A stretch of DNA of 64,000 nucleotides from Aliiroseovarius pelagivivens (lineage in GTDB: Bacteria > Pseudomonadota > Alphaproteobacteria > Rhodobacterales > Rhodobacteraceae), in the NCBI RefSeq assembly GCF_900302485.1, contig NZ_OMOI01000002.1, forward strand, positions 186,001 through 250,000, given 5' to 3'. A program made the position numbers and the translations under genes. Shown piece by piece: positions 54,585-63,593 of this stretch (its first letter is position 1; each line of letters opens with the position of its first letter). A model generated the notes under the pieces. That model did not search any database and was not told where the DNA came from. It worked only from the letters and a program-made list of their open reading frames with translations.

Positions 54585-55316
54585 ATGGACAGTCAGATGA
54601 AACCCGCGCGGATCGAATTCAGCACCGCTGCCCTTACGGTGGCCGAGCGTCGGATTCTGTCGGACCTGTCGGTAGACCTGACCGCCAAACGCATCGGCAT
54701 CATCGGGCGCAATGGGTCTGGCAAGACCAGCTTTGCACGGCTTCTGTCCGGACTGGTGGAGCCCAGCGCAGGCACCGTGCGGATCGACGGAGTCGATCCC
54801 GCAAAAGATCGCCGCGCCGCGTTGTCCTTGGTGGGCATCCTGTTTCAGAACCCCGATCACCAGATCATCTTTCCCACTGTGGTCGAGGAACTGGCCTTTG
54901 GCCTGCGGCAGCTTGGTCTGGACGATCCCGAGGGAGCTGCCCGCGCACAACTTGATCGGTTTGGCAAATCCCATTGGGCGGATAGCCACGTGCACGGGCT
55001 GTCTCAGGGGCAGAAACAACTGGTCTGCCTGATGGCGGTTCTTGCAATGGCCCCGCGCATTCTGGTGCTGGACGAACCCTTCGCGGGGTTGGACATCCCC
55101 ACGCGGATGCAACTGGGCCGCTATCTGGATCAATATGAAGGCACGCTGGTCCATGTCACCCATGACCCGCACGAACTGACCGCCTATGACCACGTGCTCT
55201 GGATCGAGGCCGGGAAGCTGGCGCAACAGGGCCTGCCCACCGACGTGCTGCCCGCATTTACCGCCCAGATGACACAGCAAGGAGAGAGCGATGATATCTC
55301 TGACCTCTCCGATTGA
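54585..55316 (+). CDS. bioM: Biotin ECF transporter ATPase
   Basis: A 243-residue ECF ATPase with Walker A GRNGSGKTSFA, the Q-loop GILFQNPDHQIIFPTVVEEL, signature LSQGQKQLV (LSxGQ), Walker B PRILVLDEPFAGLD and H-loop VTHDPHELTAYD. It is the first gene of a BioM-BioN-BioY set: the T component starts 26 bp before its end and BioY follows. Start ATG 54585 has a GAAAGGG site. No BioR-type TTATMTATAA box is seen in the 130-bp upstream gap. Confidence 0.93.
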   Translation: MDSQMKPARIEFSTAALTVAERRILSDLSVDLTAKRIGIIGRNGSGKTSFARLLSGLVEPSAGTVRIDGVDPAKDRRAALSLVGILFQNPDHQIIFPTVVEELAFGLRQLGLDDPEGAARAQLDRFGKSHWADSHVHGLSQGQKQLVCLMAVLAMAPRILVLDEPFAGLDIPTRMQLGRYLDQYEGTLVHVTHDPHELTAYDHVLWIEAGKLAQQGLPTDVLPAFTAQMTQQGESDDISDLSD

Positions 55317-55902
55317 GACCCGCGCCCACGGCTGGCCTGCTGGGCTGAAGCTGGCGGGGCTGTGCGTCGTGACGATCGTGCTGTTCCAGATGCAAAGCCT
55401 GTGGTTCCATCTGGCCGCTTTCGCAACCACGCTGACGCTTTATGCCCTGCCCGGCCAAAGCTTCCTGCGCGCAGGCCTGCGGTCACTGAAAGTGCTCTGG
55501 CCCTTCGTGCTGCTGGTCGGGATCTATCACCTTATCATCCGCAGTCCCGTGGACGGGTTGGTGATCATCCTGCGCATGCTGACCGCAGTCGGGCTGGCCA
55601 ATCTGGTCACCATGACCACGCGCCTGTCTGACATGATCGCCGTCGTACGCTGGCTGGCCACACCCCTGCGCGCGCTGGGGCTACGCACCGAATATCTTGA
55701 GACCGCCATCGCGCTGGTCATTCGCTTTACGCCTGTCCTACTGGCCAAAGGCACCCACCTGACCGAGGCGTGGCGCGCCCGGTCTGCCCGCCGTCCCGGC
55801 TGGCGTGTTATCCTACCATTCACGGTTCTTGCGTTGGACGACGCAGACCATATTGCCGATGCGCTGCGTGCGCGCGGTGGTTTCGACGCTATGAAGGAGT
55901 GA
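55291..55902 (+). CDS. bioN: Biotin ECF transporter T component
   Basis: A 203-residue membrane protein with five spans and the CbiQ/BioN-type coupling segments (TEAWRARSARRPGWRVILPFTVLALDDADHIADALRARGGFD near the C-terminus). ATG 55291 has AGGAGAG in front and overlaps the ATPase gene by 26 bp. It joins the BioY binding subunit to the ATPase to make a high-affinity biotin importer. Confidence 0.92.
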   Translation: MISLTSPIETRAHGWPAGLKLAGLCVVTIVLFQMQSLWFHLAAFATTLTLYALPGQSFLRAGLRSLKVLWPFVLLVGIYHLIIRSPVDGLVIILRMLTAVGLANLVTMTTRLSDMIAVVRWLATPLRALGLRTEYLETAIALVIRFTPVLLAKGTHLTEAWRARSARRPGWRVILPFTVLALDDADHIADALRARGGFDAMKE

Positions 55903-55908
55903 GAAATC

Positions 55909-56460
55909 ATGGAAAAGAACGTAACCCTTATCGCCCTGTTTGCGGCGCTGATCGCGGCCTTGGGCCTGATCCCCAAGATTGATCTGTTCTTCGGCGTTCC
56001 GATCACCGCCCAAAGCCTCGGCATCATGCTGTGCGGCACCATCTTGGGCGCCAAACGCGGCGCGCTGGCTGTGCTCTTGTTCCTGCTGCTGGTCGCCATC
56101 GGCCTGCCGCTTCTGGCTGGCGGACGCGGAGGCCTTGGCGTCTTTGCGAGCCCGACCGTCGGCTTCCTGATCGGCTTCCCGATCGCAGCCTTCGTCACCG
56201 GCCTGATCACTGAAAAATGGCGTGCCGGCCCCGTCTGGCTGAGCGCCGGCGTGGCGTCCGTCGTGGGCGGCATCATCGTGCTCTATGCCTTTGGCATTCC
56301 GGGTCTGGCCTTCATGCTGGACAAGTCGCTGTTGGAAGCCACCGGTCTGGTCACGGCCTTCATCCCCGGCGACGCGATCAAAGCGGCCCTTGCTGGCATG
56401 CTGACCGCCGCCTTGGTCAAGGTACGCCCGGCCAGCGTTCTGTCGCGCGCCGAAGCCTGA
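55909..56460 (+). CDS. bioY: Biotin ECF transporter S component
   Basis: A 183-residue, six-span membrane protein with the BioY signature FGVPITAQSLGIMLCGTILGAKRGALAVLLFLLLVAIGLPLLAGGRGGLGVFASPTVGFLIGFPIAAFVTG. It binds biotin. It begins 6 bp after the T component and ends before a strong terminator, so bioMNY is one operon. Confidence 0.95.
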   Translation: MEKNVTLIALFAALIAALGLIPKIDLFFGVPITAQSLGIMLCGTILGAKRGALAVLLFLLLVAIGLPLLAGGRGGLGVFASPTVGFLIGFPIAAFVTGLITEKWRAGPVWLSAGVASVVGGIIVLYAFGIPGLAFMLDKSLLEATGLVTAFIPGDAIKAALAGMLTAALVKVRPASVLSRAEA

Positions 56461-56481
56461 TCCAAACACGCCCTTCGGGCC

Positions 56482-56515
56482 AAAGCCGCAGCCGCCCCGT
56501 GCGCTGCGGCTTTTT
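56482..56515 (+). terminator. Rho-independent terminator after bioY
   Basis: Stem AAAGCCGCAGC / GCTGCGGCTTT with a short loop, followed by a T-run (56509-56515). It lies 21 bp after the bioY stop and before the sulfatase-fold gene, which must have its own promoter. Confidence 0.88.
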
Positions 56516-56625
56516 CTGTGGCTGCACATTCCAGTTTGCCGATTTCGACGGATCCAGAGAAACTTCCGCTGGACCCAAAGAAATTCCATGCCCTATCAAT
56601 TGTGAAACGGGGTAGGAGTTCCGCG

Positions 56626-58161
56626 ATGACCGCCAAGAAGAACGTGCTGTTTATCATCATCGACCAATTGCGGGCGGACTGCCTGCATGGTGCTCTGGCC
56701 GATCACGTGGACCTGCCCAACCTGCGGGCCCTGATGGACGACAGCGTCACGTTTAAACGTCACTTCTCGGTCGTGAACCCGTGCGGGCCGTCGCGTGCCT
56801 CGATCCTGACGGGGCAGTATGCGATGAACCACCGGTCCGTGCGCAATGGCACGCCGCTTCGTCACGACACGCCCACCATCGCCAGCGAGATGCGCAAGGC
56901 GGGGTATCTACCGATGCTGTTTGGCTATACCGACACCTCGCAGGATCCGCGCGTGTTCGCGCCAAATGACCCGGCAGTGCAGACCTATGAAGCAGCCATG
57001 TCCGGCTTTGTCGAGCAGGTCGAGATGCGGCTTGAGATGTCCTATCCGTGGCGATCCTACCTGATGGGTAAGGGGCATCACTGGGACAATTACTGGCAGC
57101 TTTACATTCCCGGCGGCGATGGCTCTGCGCTGAACGCCCCGGCTGTCTATAAGGCCGAGGACAGCGACACCGCCTTCCTGACCAATCAGTTCCTTGACCG
57201 GATGCCTGCCTATGCCGATCAAAGCTGGTTCGCACATCTGACGTACATCCGGCCGCACCCGCCGCTTGTTGCCCCCGCGCCCTATAACGACATGTACGAT
57301 CCGACCACCCTGCCCGCACCCACGCGTGTCGGCACGCGCAAGGACGAGACCGCAGTGCATCCCTTCTTCGGGCCTGCGCTGGCCAAAGAAAAGGCTGCGA
57401 ATTTCGTCATTGGAGCCAAGGCCGACGACAGCGACGAAACCCTGCAAGCCCTGCGCGCCGTCTATCTGGGACTGGCGACCGAGGTGGACCATCATATCGG
57501 CCGCGTCGTCACCTTCTTGAAAGACAGCGGCCAGTGGGAGGACACGCTTCTGATCGTGACCGCCGACCATGGCGAGATGCTGGGCGACCACCACGCATGG
57601 GGCAAACATTCGGTCTATGACGCGGCCTATCACACGCCGCTGATCATCCACGCGCCGGGCTGCACTGCGGGGCATGTGGTGGACGTTCCGACAGAAAGCA
57701 TCGACCTGACTCCGACGATCCTGTCATGGGTTGGACAGGAGGTTCCGAATGCGATGGATGGGCGGTCTTTGCTGCCGCTCATGTCCGGGGAAACGCCCGA
57801 GGATTGGCGTGAGTATTCCTTCTCGGAATTGGACTTTGGCGACCCGATCACACCGACCCTGTGGCAAAAAGAGCTGGGCACGGATGCCAGCAATTCCTGC
57901 GTCGGCATCCTGCGCGACCAACGGTTTACCCTGATCGAGTTCGCCGCAGACCTGCCGCCGCTTCTGTTTGATCACGGTGGTCAGGGAGAGCTAGAGGACG
58001 TGGCGGACAAGCCAGAATTCGCTCCTGATCTGGCGCGCCTGACACGGCAAATGCTGCGCCACCGAATGCGGAACATGGACCATACGCTGTCGTATGACAT
58101 GATCACCGATCAGGGGCCAAAACGTGCGGCGCGCTATCCCGAGAATGACGCCAGCGCGTAA
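56626..58161 (+). CDS. Sulfatase-fold phosphonate monoester hydrolase/phosphodiesterase-like enzyme
   Basis: A 511-residue enzyme of the alkaline phosphatase superfamily. The sulfatase motif is NPCGPSRASILTGQY, where the Cys of C-x-P-S-R is normally converted to formylglycine, and metal-binding parts are LFIIIDQLRADC near the N-terminus and TADHGEMLGDHH later. The order and wording of the flanking segments (GQYAMNHRSVRNGTP, YIRPHPPLVAPAPYNDMY, LPPLLFD) follow the Rhizobium/Burkholderia phosphonate monoester hydrolases more closely than arylsulfatases. ATG 56626 excludes a poor extension to 56518. It may supply phosphate or phosphonate near tmpAB. It overlaps the convergent dehalogenase by 28 bp. 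Confidence 0.85.
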   Translation: MTAKKNVLFIIIDQLRADCLHGALADHVDLPNLRALMDDSVTFKRHFSVVNPCGPSRASILTGQYAMNHRSVRNGTPLRHDTPTIASEMRKAGYLPMLFGYTDTSQDPRVFAPNDPAVQTYEAAMSGFVEQVEMRLEMSYPWRSYLMGKGHHWDNYWQLYIPGGDGSALNAPAVYKAEDSDTAFLTNQFLDRMPAYADQSWFAHLTYIRPHPPLVAPAPYNDMYDPTTLPAPTRVGTRKDETAVHPFFGPALAKEKAANFVIGAKADDSDETLQALRAVYLGLATEVDHHIGRVVTFLKDSGQWEDTLLIVTADHGEMLGDHHAWGKHSVYDAAYHTPLIIHAPGCTAGHVVDVPTESIDLTPTILSWVGQEVPNAMDGRSLLPLMSGETPEDWREYSFSELDFGDPITPTLWQKELGTDASNSCVGILRDQRFTLIEFAADLPPLLFDHGGQGELEDVADKPEFAPDLARLTRQMLRHRMRNMDHTLSYDMITDQGPKRAARYPENDASA

Positions 58162-58817
58162 TCCGCCACGTCCTTCAGGCTTTTGCCGCGCGCCATTGGC
58201 TCGACCCCCAGCCGTTCCATCGGCAGGCCGTAACGGTTCAGCCAGATCGTGTGATAGCCAAACCATGTGGCCCCGCAGATGTCCCAGCAATTGGACGACA
58301 CGAACAGGATGTCCGACGCGTCACAGCCGAAGGCATCCGGGCCCATCTGATAGGCCTCGGGTGCGGTTTTGAACTTGCCGACGGTATCGACCGACAAAAC
58401 ATGGTCCAACAGCCCGTCCAAACCGGCGGCCTCAAGCGCGCTGTCGATCATCGCACGCGTCCCGTTGGATAGGATCGCCATCGGCACACCAGCAGCTTTC
58501 AAACGGGTCAGCTGAGCGTGGTTTTCGTCGAACGCGGTCAGCTTCTCATAGGCGCCCATCAGCGCGGCACGTTGCTGGGCCGTTGGGGCGACCCCATGCA
58601 ATGCGCAAGCATAATCCAACCCGTCCCCGGTCACCTGCCAGAAATCGGTATAGCGATCACACATCGTCCGCAGGCGGGTGTATTCGATCTGCTTGTCGCG
58701 CCATGTGACGGCAATGTCCGCACCCTTTCCGGGGAAGAACTCTTCCGCCAATGCGCCGACCGAATAGACATCCAGCAGGGTGCCATAGGCGTCGAATGCA
58801 ATCGCTTTTATGGGCAT
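58134..58817 (-). CDS. Haloacid dehalogenase type II (HAD superfamily)
   Basis: A 227-residue HAD hydrolase with the nucleophile motif IKAIAFDAYGTLLDVYSV (first Asp), a second motif in MAILSNGTRAM, and the later FVSSNCWDICGATWFGYHTIWLNRYG, which is the SSNxWD pattern of L-2-haloacid dehalogenases. The conserved Arg and Asn residues of the family are present. It would release halide from short 2-haloacids. The stop overlaps the C-terminus of the convergent sulfatase-fold gene by 28 bp, and the start has a 100-bp gap to the ilvD end. Confidence 0.93.
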   Translation of the reverse strand: MPIKAIAFDAYGTLLDVYSVGALAEEFFPGKGADIAVTWRDKQIEYTRLRTMCDRYTDFWQVTGDGLDYACALHGVAPTAQQRAALMGAYEKLTAFDENHAQLTRLKAAGVPMAILSNGTRAMIDSALEAAGLDGLLDHVLSVDTVGKFKTAPEAYQMGPDAFGCDASDILFVSSNCWDICGATWFGYHTIWLNRYGLPMERLGVEPMARGKSLKDVADYALASFSG

Positions 58818-58880
58818 GGGGGATCCTTTCCGTTCGCCACCTTAGCCTACGGGCAAGCAGGGCGGTCGGGAAAGGGAAAA

Positions 58881-58912
58881 CGGGCGCGAAGGTATTCCTA
58901 CCTACGCGCCCG
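58881..58912 (-). terminator. Terminator hairpin after ilvD
   Basis: An inverted repeat CGGGCGCG / CGCGCCCG, extended inward by AGGTA / TACCT around a 4-nt loop, lies just past the ilvD stop (58920, leftward). On the minus strand it is followed by TTTTCCCTTTCC. Confidence 0.78.
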
Positions 58913-58919
58913 ATGGTGT

Positions 58920-60755
58920 TTAGTCGATGACGCGCACGGCGCCTTTGGCTGCCGACGAGGCCAGCATCGCATAGGCTTTCAGTGCCTTCGATACCTTGCG
59001 CTTGCGCGGCTCGGCAGGCTTCCAGCCTTTTTCATCCTGCGCCTTGCGGCGTGTGGCCATTTCCTCGTCCGAGATGGCAAGGTTGATAGAGCGGTTCGGG
59101 ATGTCGATCTCGATCTTGTCGCCGTCCTGCACAAGGCCAATGGCACCACCTTCAGCCGCTTCCGGCGAAGCATGACCGATCGACAGGCCCGAGGTCCCGC
59201 CCGAGAAACGACCGTCCGTCAGAAGCGCACAGGATTTCCCCAACCCTTTCGATTTCAGATAGCTGGTCGGGTAGAGCATTTCCTGCATCCCCGGCCCGCC
59301 ACGCGGACCCTCATAGCGGATGACAACCACGTCGCCTTCCTTGACCTTGCCGGTCAGGATGTTGTTCACGGCGGCATCTTGGCTTTCGCAGACATGGGCC
59401 GTGCCGGTGAAGGTCAGGTTCGACGCATCCACACCCGCGGTTTTCACGATGCAGCCATCTTCAGCGATGTTGCCGAACAAAACCGCCAGACCGCCGTCTT
59501 GACTGAACGCGTGTTCTTTCGAACGGATTACGCCGCCTTCGCGGTCGGTATCCAGTTCCTTGTACCGGTTCTCGGTCGAGAACGCCTGCGTGGTGCGCAC
59601 GCCACCGGGGGCCGCCTTGAACAGGCTTTCCGCTTCGGGATTGTTGGCAACCTTGATGTCCCACTTGGCAATCGCTTCACCCATGGTCGACGAGTGAACC
59701 GTGGAACAATCGTTGTGCAAAAGCCCAGCACGCGACAACTCACCGAGGATCGAGAAGATGCCACCCGCACGGTGCACGTCTTCCATGTGCACGTTGTGGA
59801 TGTTCGGCGCGACCTTACACAGGCACGGCACTTTGCGGCTGAGTTGATCCATGTGGGTCATGTTGAAATCAACTTCGCCTTCGTTGGCGATGGCCAGAAG
59901 GTGCAGAACCGTGTTGGTGGATCCGCCCATGGCGATATCCAGCGACATGGCGTTCTCGAACGCTTTGAAGGTCGCGATCTCGCGCGGCAGCAGGCCAGCT
60001 TCTTCGTCCTGATAGTGGCGCTTTGTGATCTCGACGATCTTGCGGCCCGCTTCCAGGAACAGGCCCTTACGGTCGGCGTGGGTTGCCAGCGTCGAGCCGT
60101 TGCCCGGCAGTGCCAAGCCCAGCGCCTCGGCCAGACAGTTCATCGAGTTCGCGGTGAACATGCCCGAGCACGACCCGCAGGTCGGGCAGGCGTTTTCTTC
60201 GATGTGCTGAACTTGCTCATCGGTGAATTTGTCGTCCGCAGCGGCAACCATCGCGTCCACAAGGTCGATCTTGGTCATGTCCAGATCGGCAATGTCGATC
60301 TTGCCCGCTTCCATCGGACCACCGGAAACGAAGATCACCGGAATGTTCAGGCGCATGGCGGCCATTAACATACCCGGGGTGATCTTGTCGCAATTCGAGA
60401 TACAGACCATGGCGTCCGCACAGTGCGCGTTGACCATATACTCGACCGAATCCGCGATCACTTCGCGCGACGGCAGCGAATAGAGCATCCCGTCATGGCC
60501 CATCGCGATGCCGTCATCGACGGCGATGGTGTTGAATTCCTTGGCGACACCGCCTGCGGCCTCGACCTCGCGGGCGACCATCTGGCCCAGATCCTTCAGG
60601 TGCACGTGACCCGGAACGAACTGCGTGAAGCTGTTCACGATGGCGATGATCGGCTTGCCGAAATCGCTGTCAGTCATGCCGGTCGCGCGCCAAAGGCCGC
60701 GGGCACCAGCCATGTTGCGGCCATGAGTAGAAGTTCTGGATCTGTAAGCAGGCAT
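58920..60755 (-). CDS. ilvD: Dihydroxy-acid dehydratase
   Basis: A 611-residue protein with the IlvD iron-sulfur cysteines in [15 protein letters not shown] and [19 protein letters not shown], and the family blocks [22 protein letters not shown] and [19 protein letters not shown]. It converts 2,3-dihydroxy-isovalerate/methylvalerate to the keto acids of branched-chain amino-acid synthesis. It is transcribed alone, leftward, with a hairpin terminator behind it and a divergent epimerase gene ahead (188-bp gap). Length matches the E. coli protein. Confidence 0.97.
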   Translation of the reverse strand: MPAYRSRTSTHGRNMAGARGLWRATGMTDSDFGKPIIAIVNSFTQFVPGHVHLKDLGQMVAREVEAAGGVAKEFNTIAVDDGIAMGHDGMLYSLPSREVIADSVEYMVNAHCADAMVCISNCDKITPGMLMAAMRLNIPVIFVSGGPMEAGKIDIADLDMTKIDLVDAMVAAADDKFTDEQVQHIEENACPTCGSCSGMFTANSMNCLAEALGLALPGNGSTLATHADRKGLFLEAGRKIVEITKRHYQDEEAGLLPREIATFKAFENAMSLDIAMGGSTNTVLHLLAIANEGEVDFNMTHMDQLSRKVPCLCKVAPNIHNVHMEDVHRAGGIFSILGELSRAGLLHNDCSTVHSSTMGEAIAKWDIKVANNPEAESLFKAAPGGVRTTQAFSTENRYKELDTDREGGVIRSKEHAFSQDGGLAVLFGNIAEDGCIVKTAGVDASNLTFTGTAHVCESQDAAVNNILTGKVKEGDVVVIRYEGPRGGPGMQEMLYPTSYLKSKGLGKSCALLTDGRFSGGTSGLSIGHASPEAAEGGAIGLVQDGDKIEIDIPNRSINLAISDEEMATRRKAQDEKGWKPAEPRKRKVSKALKAYAMLASSAAKGAVRVID

Positions 60756-60942
60756 GCGGTTCCCACCCTTATCTTAGTGTTCCTGTCTGGCAGCGATTAT
60801 CACCTCGCGCACGTTGAAACCAGAGCAGATTGACATCTTCGCTGGGATTGCACATTGGCCTCGGCGTATCACCAACCTGCTTGGCGCAGCCGATTGTGGC
60901 GTCTAGGGTTAAGCCAGACGATTTCAGAAAAGGTCATTTTCA

Positions 60943-61962
60943 ATGCGTAAACGTAAGGTTCTTGTGACGGGCTCGGCCGGGTTTATCGGCTATCACCTGT
61001 CAAAACTTCTGCTGGAAGAAGGCTTTCGCGTGCATGGCTTCGACGGGATGACGGATTATTACGACGTCACCTTGAAGCAGCGCCGCCACCAGATGCTTTT
61101 GCAAAATGAAAGCTTTTCGGCCACCGAAGGAATGCTGGAAAATCTGGAGCTGTTTGACCAGATGGCAGACGATTTCGCGCCTGACATCATCGTGCATTTG
61201 GCGGCACAAGCTGGCGTGCGTTACAGCCTTGAGAACCCCCGCGCCTATATCGACTCGAATGTTGTCGGCACCTTCAACGTGATGGAGGCCGCCCGGCGTC
61301 ACGAGGTTGAGCATCTTCTGATGGCCTCGACCAGTTCGGTCTACGGCGCCAATGACGAAATGCCGTTCACCGAAATGGAAAAGGCCGACAATCAGCTGAC
61401 CATTTATGCGGCCACTAAGAAAGCGAATGAAAGCATGGCGCACAGCTATGCCCATCTGTGGAACATTCCGTCCACGATGTTTCGGTTCTTTACCGTGTAC
61501 GGCCCGTGGGGACGGCCTGATATGGCGCTGTTCAAATTCACCAAAGGGATCATCGAGGGCACGCCCATCGACATCTACAACAATGGCGACATGTTCCGCG
61601 ACTTCACCTATGTCGAGGATCTGGTCCGCGGTATCCGTTTGTTGATTGACGAACCGCCCGTGCGCCCCGACAGCAAGGATGACATCGAAGAAGGCGACAG
61701 CCTGTCCCCCGCCGCGCCCTATCGCGTGGTGAATGTCGGAAATTCCGACAAAGTGCGTCTTCTGGATTTCGTGGAAGCGATCGAGGACGCGTTGGGCAAG
61801 AAAGCCGTGCGGAACTACATGGAGATGCAGAAGGGTGACGTGCCGGCCACATGGGCGGACGCGACCCTGCTTCAACGCCTAACTGGATATCGCCCAGCCA
61901 CAGATTTCCGAGATGGAGTAAACAGCTTCGTCGCGTGGTATCGGGACTATTACAAAGTCTAA
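60943..61962 (+). CDS. NAD-dependent sugar epimerase, UDP-glucuronate 4-epimerase-like
   Basis: A 339-residue extended SDR enzyme with the NAD motif VLVTGSAGFIGYHLSKLLL, the catalytic YAATK (Y-x3-K) and STSSVYG (Ser/Thr) and the DYYDVTLKQRRHQML segment seen in UDP-glucuronate 4-epimerases. TVYGPWGRPDMALFKFTKGI also follows this group. It would make UDP-galacturonate for capsule or LPS. This fits the nearby gene transfer agent spike genes, whose product binds capsule in Rhodobacter, although no direct link is shown. A terminator-like hairpin follows before convergent genes. Confidence 0.9.
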   Translation: MRKRKVLVTGSAGFIGYHLSKLLLEEGFRVHGFDGMTDYYDVTLKQRRHQMLLQNESFSATEGMLENLELFDQMADDFAPDIIVHLAAQAGVRYSLENPRAYIDSNVVGTFNVMEAARRHEVEHLLMASTSSVYGANDEMPFTEMEKADNQLTIYAATKKANESMAHSYAHLWNIPSTMFRFFTVYGPWGRPDMALFKFTKGIIEGTPIDIYNNGDMFRDFTYVEDLVRGIRLLIDEPPVRPDSKDDIEEGDSLSPAAPYRVVNVGNSDKVRLLDFVEAIEDALGKKAVRNYMEMQKGDVPATWADATLLQRLTGYRPATDFRDGVNSFVAWYRDYYKV

Positions 61963-61999
61963 GAAACAAGCCATCAAAGCTATCTGTTCCCGGTAGAAA

Positions 62000-62017
62000 C
62001 CCGCCCTTTCGGGCGGG
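62000..62017. terminator. Hairpin between convergent epimerase and spike-gene operon
   Basis: Perfect stem CCCGCCC / GGGCGGG with a 4-nt loop TTTC, between the stop of the rightward epimerase (61962) and the stop of the leftward operon (62024). Short pyrimidine-rich flanks suit both directions. Confidence 0.75.
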
Positions 62018-62023
62018 ATCTCT

Positions 62024-62416
62024 TCATTCTTCAATTGGGATCGGCGCAAGATGTAGAAGCGGGATTGCAGAACCCGGTTCCACCCCGACAATGGCCAGAA
62101 GCGTATCCTGATTCAGCACGGGTGGCGTATCCGACATGAGCGGAGACCAGATCGCCAGCTTGCTTTGTGCCCGAGCCGCCGCATCTATATCCGCCATTGG
62201 CGCATGCGCAGGTGTTTGCAGGACGCTCGACGCGGCAACAGGGAAATCATCACCGGCCAGCAAAGATGCCAAAGCGAAACGCGCGCCGGTTTGGTTCTCC
62301 CACCCAGCACGCTTGAATGTCTGAACATCCGCCGCACTGCTTCCAACACAAAGTGCAAACTGGTTGGCATCGGCCATCATGGCCTCGGGACATGCAATAG
62401 TTATGCGAAGCGTCAT
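62024..62416 (-). CDS. Hypothetical protein, third gene of the head-spike operon
   Basis: A 130-residue protein (MTLRITIACPEAMMADANQFALCVGSS start) of unknown family. It has an alternating hydrophobic pattern and no signal peptide or span. The segment PLMSDTPPVLNQDTLLAIVG near residue 95 is conserved-looking but I do not recognise it. It overlaps the spike-fiber gene by ATGA, so it is translationally coupled. Similar small genes follow GTA spike genes or phage tail fibers as adaptor or chaperone proteins, so that is a reasonable guess. The longer frame to 62446 is not supported. Confidence 0.65.
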   Translation of the reverse strand: MTLRITIACPEAMMADANQFALCVGSSAADVQTFKRAGWENQTGARFALASLLAGDDFPVAASSVLQTPAHAPMADIDAAARAQSKLAIWSPLMSDTPPVLNQDTLLAIVGVEPGSAIPLLHLAPIPIEE

Positions 62417-63228
62417 AGCGTTACTCCGATTTTGTCTGCCATCCATTGTTCAAGCATCTCGATCTGCGTGAGGCTAGGCTGAGGTCGGGTGCTATCCCAC
62501 ACCTGAAGCCCATAGAGACGAAACGCCCCGGGAATGCTGCCTGAAACCTCGGCCAAACCTACCCGCAACGGCTGGGCATCGACGAACTCGCTCATCAAGT
62601 TTTGCGAGCGCGTCATAACCTTTACACCGTCCAGGCGCATCGTCGCTCCACCCGCGTAGGTTTGCAGCGTAGCAACGCGGATCTGGTGGCCACCCCAGAT
62701 GCTGTTGGCAACCAGATTGCTGGCGTTCACCCCTTCTTGCACCAATCGACTGTAGTACTGCAGGCGGTCATAGCTCGCATGGGATCCCATCGACATGCCA
62801 TTCGCGCTGTTTTTACTGATTTCAGCGAAGTTCACACGAGCAGCACCAACTGTTGTGAGCAACTGATAGCCAAGCACCATGGTCATCGGGTTTCCGACCC
62901 GTAATGACGGCAAGGAAACCAAACCATCGTCCACGCCATCCGTCTCGATCCAGTGATAGGTACCATCGGTCCGATAGCTGGGACGTGCGGCACTGACCGC
63001 TTGGCTCAGATCCAGCCCATTCAGTGTCTCATCCTGCCAAAGCCCGACCGGTTGGTTATCTGCAGTCACGGCAGTCGTTCCCGCATCGTCCTGATATAAC
63101 TGTGCTGTATTCGCCGGATCGAACATCGCCGAGGGTGCAAGTTGCAACGGCGAGAACGGCGCAGGTGATGACGATGACCCTGCAGTCCGCAGAGCTACCG
63201 CCGGAAGTTCAAATCCTAATGACAGCAT
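62413..63228 (-). CDS. Gene transfer agent head-spike fiber-like protein (GhsB-like)
   Basis: A 271-residue protein whose first third is a flexible region and whose remainder (from AMFDPANTAQLYQDDAGTTAVTADNQPVGLWQDE) matches the concanavalin-like fiber proteins encoded with Rhodobacterales spike-base genes. YRTDGTYHWIETDGVDDGLVSL and the later GLQVWDSTRPQPSLTQIEMLEQWMADKIGV are typical of this type of phage fiber. In Rhodobacter capsulatus the homologue forms the head spike of RcGTA that helps bind capsule. Start overlaps the spike-base stop by 1 bp and the end overlaps the next gene by ATGA. Confidence 0.75.
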   Translation of the reverse strand: MLSLGFELPAVALRTAGSSSSPAPFSPLQLAPSAMFDPANTAQLYQDDAGTTAVTADNQPVGLWQDETLNGLDLSQAVSAARPSYRTDGTYHWIETDGVDDGLVSLPSLRVGNPMTMVLGYQLLTTVGAARVNFAEISKNSANGMSMGSHASYDRLQYYSRLVQEGVNASNLVANSIWGGHQIRVATLQTYAGGATMRLDGVKVMTRSQNLMSEFVDAQPLRVGLAEVSGSIPGAFRLYGLQVWDSTRPQPSLTQIEMLEQWMADKIGVTL

Positions 63229-63494
63229 CAGATCAGCACGAACGCATGAATGCCCGACGCTGTTGTGCCCGTCGACATGACTTTGCGAACACCGACCGGT
63301 AGAATGGCGTTGTTGGCGACCACTACTGTACGTGCCATCCCTGCCGCACTTTCAAACGACACCGTGCCACCTGTTTCCACATACAAAGACACAGCAACAT
63401 TAGGTAGATCGCTCAGGTCGGACGGCAGAACGGGTTCGATGTCGGTGGCCGGTCCACGCAGGGACGGCGAACGGTTTTCGAAGGGGTTGGACAT
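63228..63494 (-). CDS. Gene transfer agent head-spike base-like protein (RCAP_rcc01079 family, GhsA-like)
   Basis: An 88-residue protein beginning MSNPFENRSPSLRGPATDIEPVLPSDLSDLP, the usual beginning of the spike base family, followed by a small beta domain (VAVSLYVETGGTVSFE, then VVVANNAILPVGVRKVMSTGTTASGIHAFVLI). The family member in R. capsulatus forms the base of the RcGTA head spike. It is the first gene of a three-gene leftward unit. No other GTA genes are in the window, and in R. capsulatus these genes also lie away from the main cluster. Confidence 0.8.
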   Translation of the reverse strand: MSNPFENRSPSLRGPATDIEPVLPSDLSDLPNVAVSLYVETGGTVSFESAAGMARTVVVANNAILPVGVRKVMSTGTTASGIHAFVLI

Positions 63495-63593
63495 TGCAAG
63501 CTCCTGACAAGTTTACACGCTGACAGGCGGCCACAATCTGGGCACCTTGCGTGATGGGTGTCGAGCTTTCTAAACAGAGAGGTTGAAGAAGCC

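Noticed and set aside
58518..60368. 616-codon plus-strand frame across the dehalogenase and ilvD region
   Set aside because: It lies antisense to ilvD, which has complete Fe-S motifs. The composition (His, Arg, Gln rich) is that of a reverse-strand shadow.
62024..63494. Complete prophage or gene transfer agent cluster
   Set aside because: Only spike-type genes are present; there is no terminase, portal, capsid or tail gene in the window.
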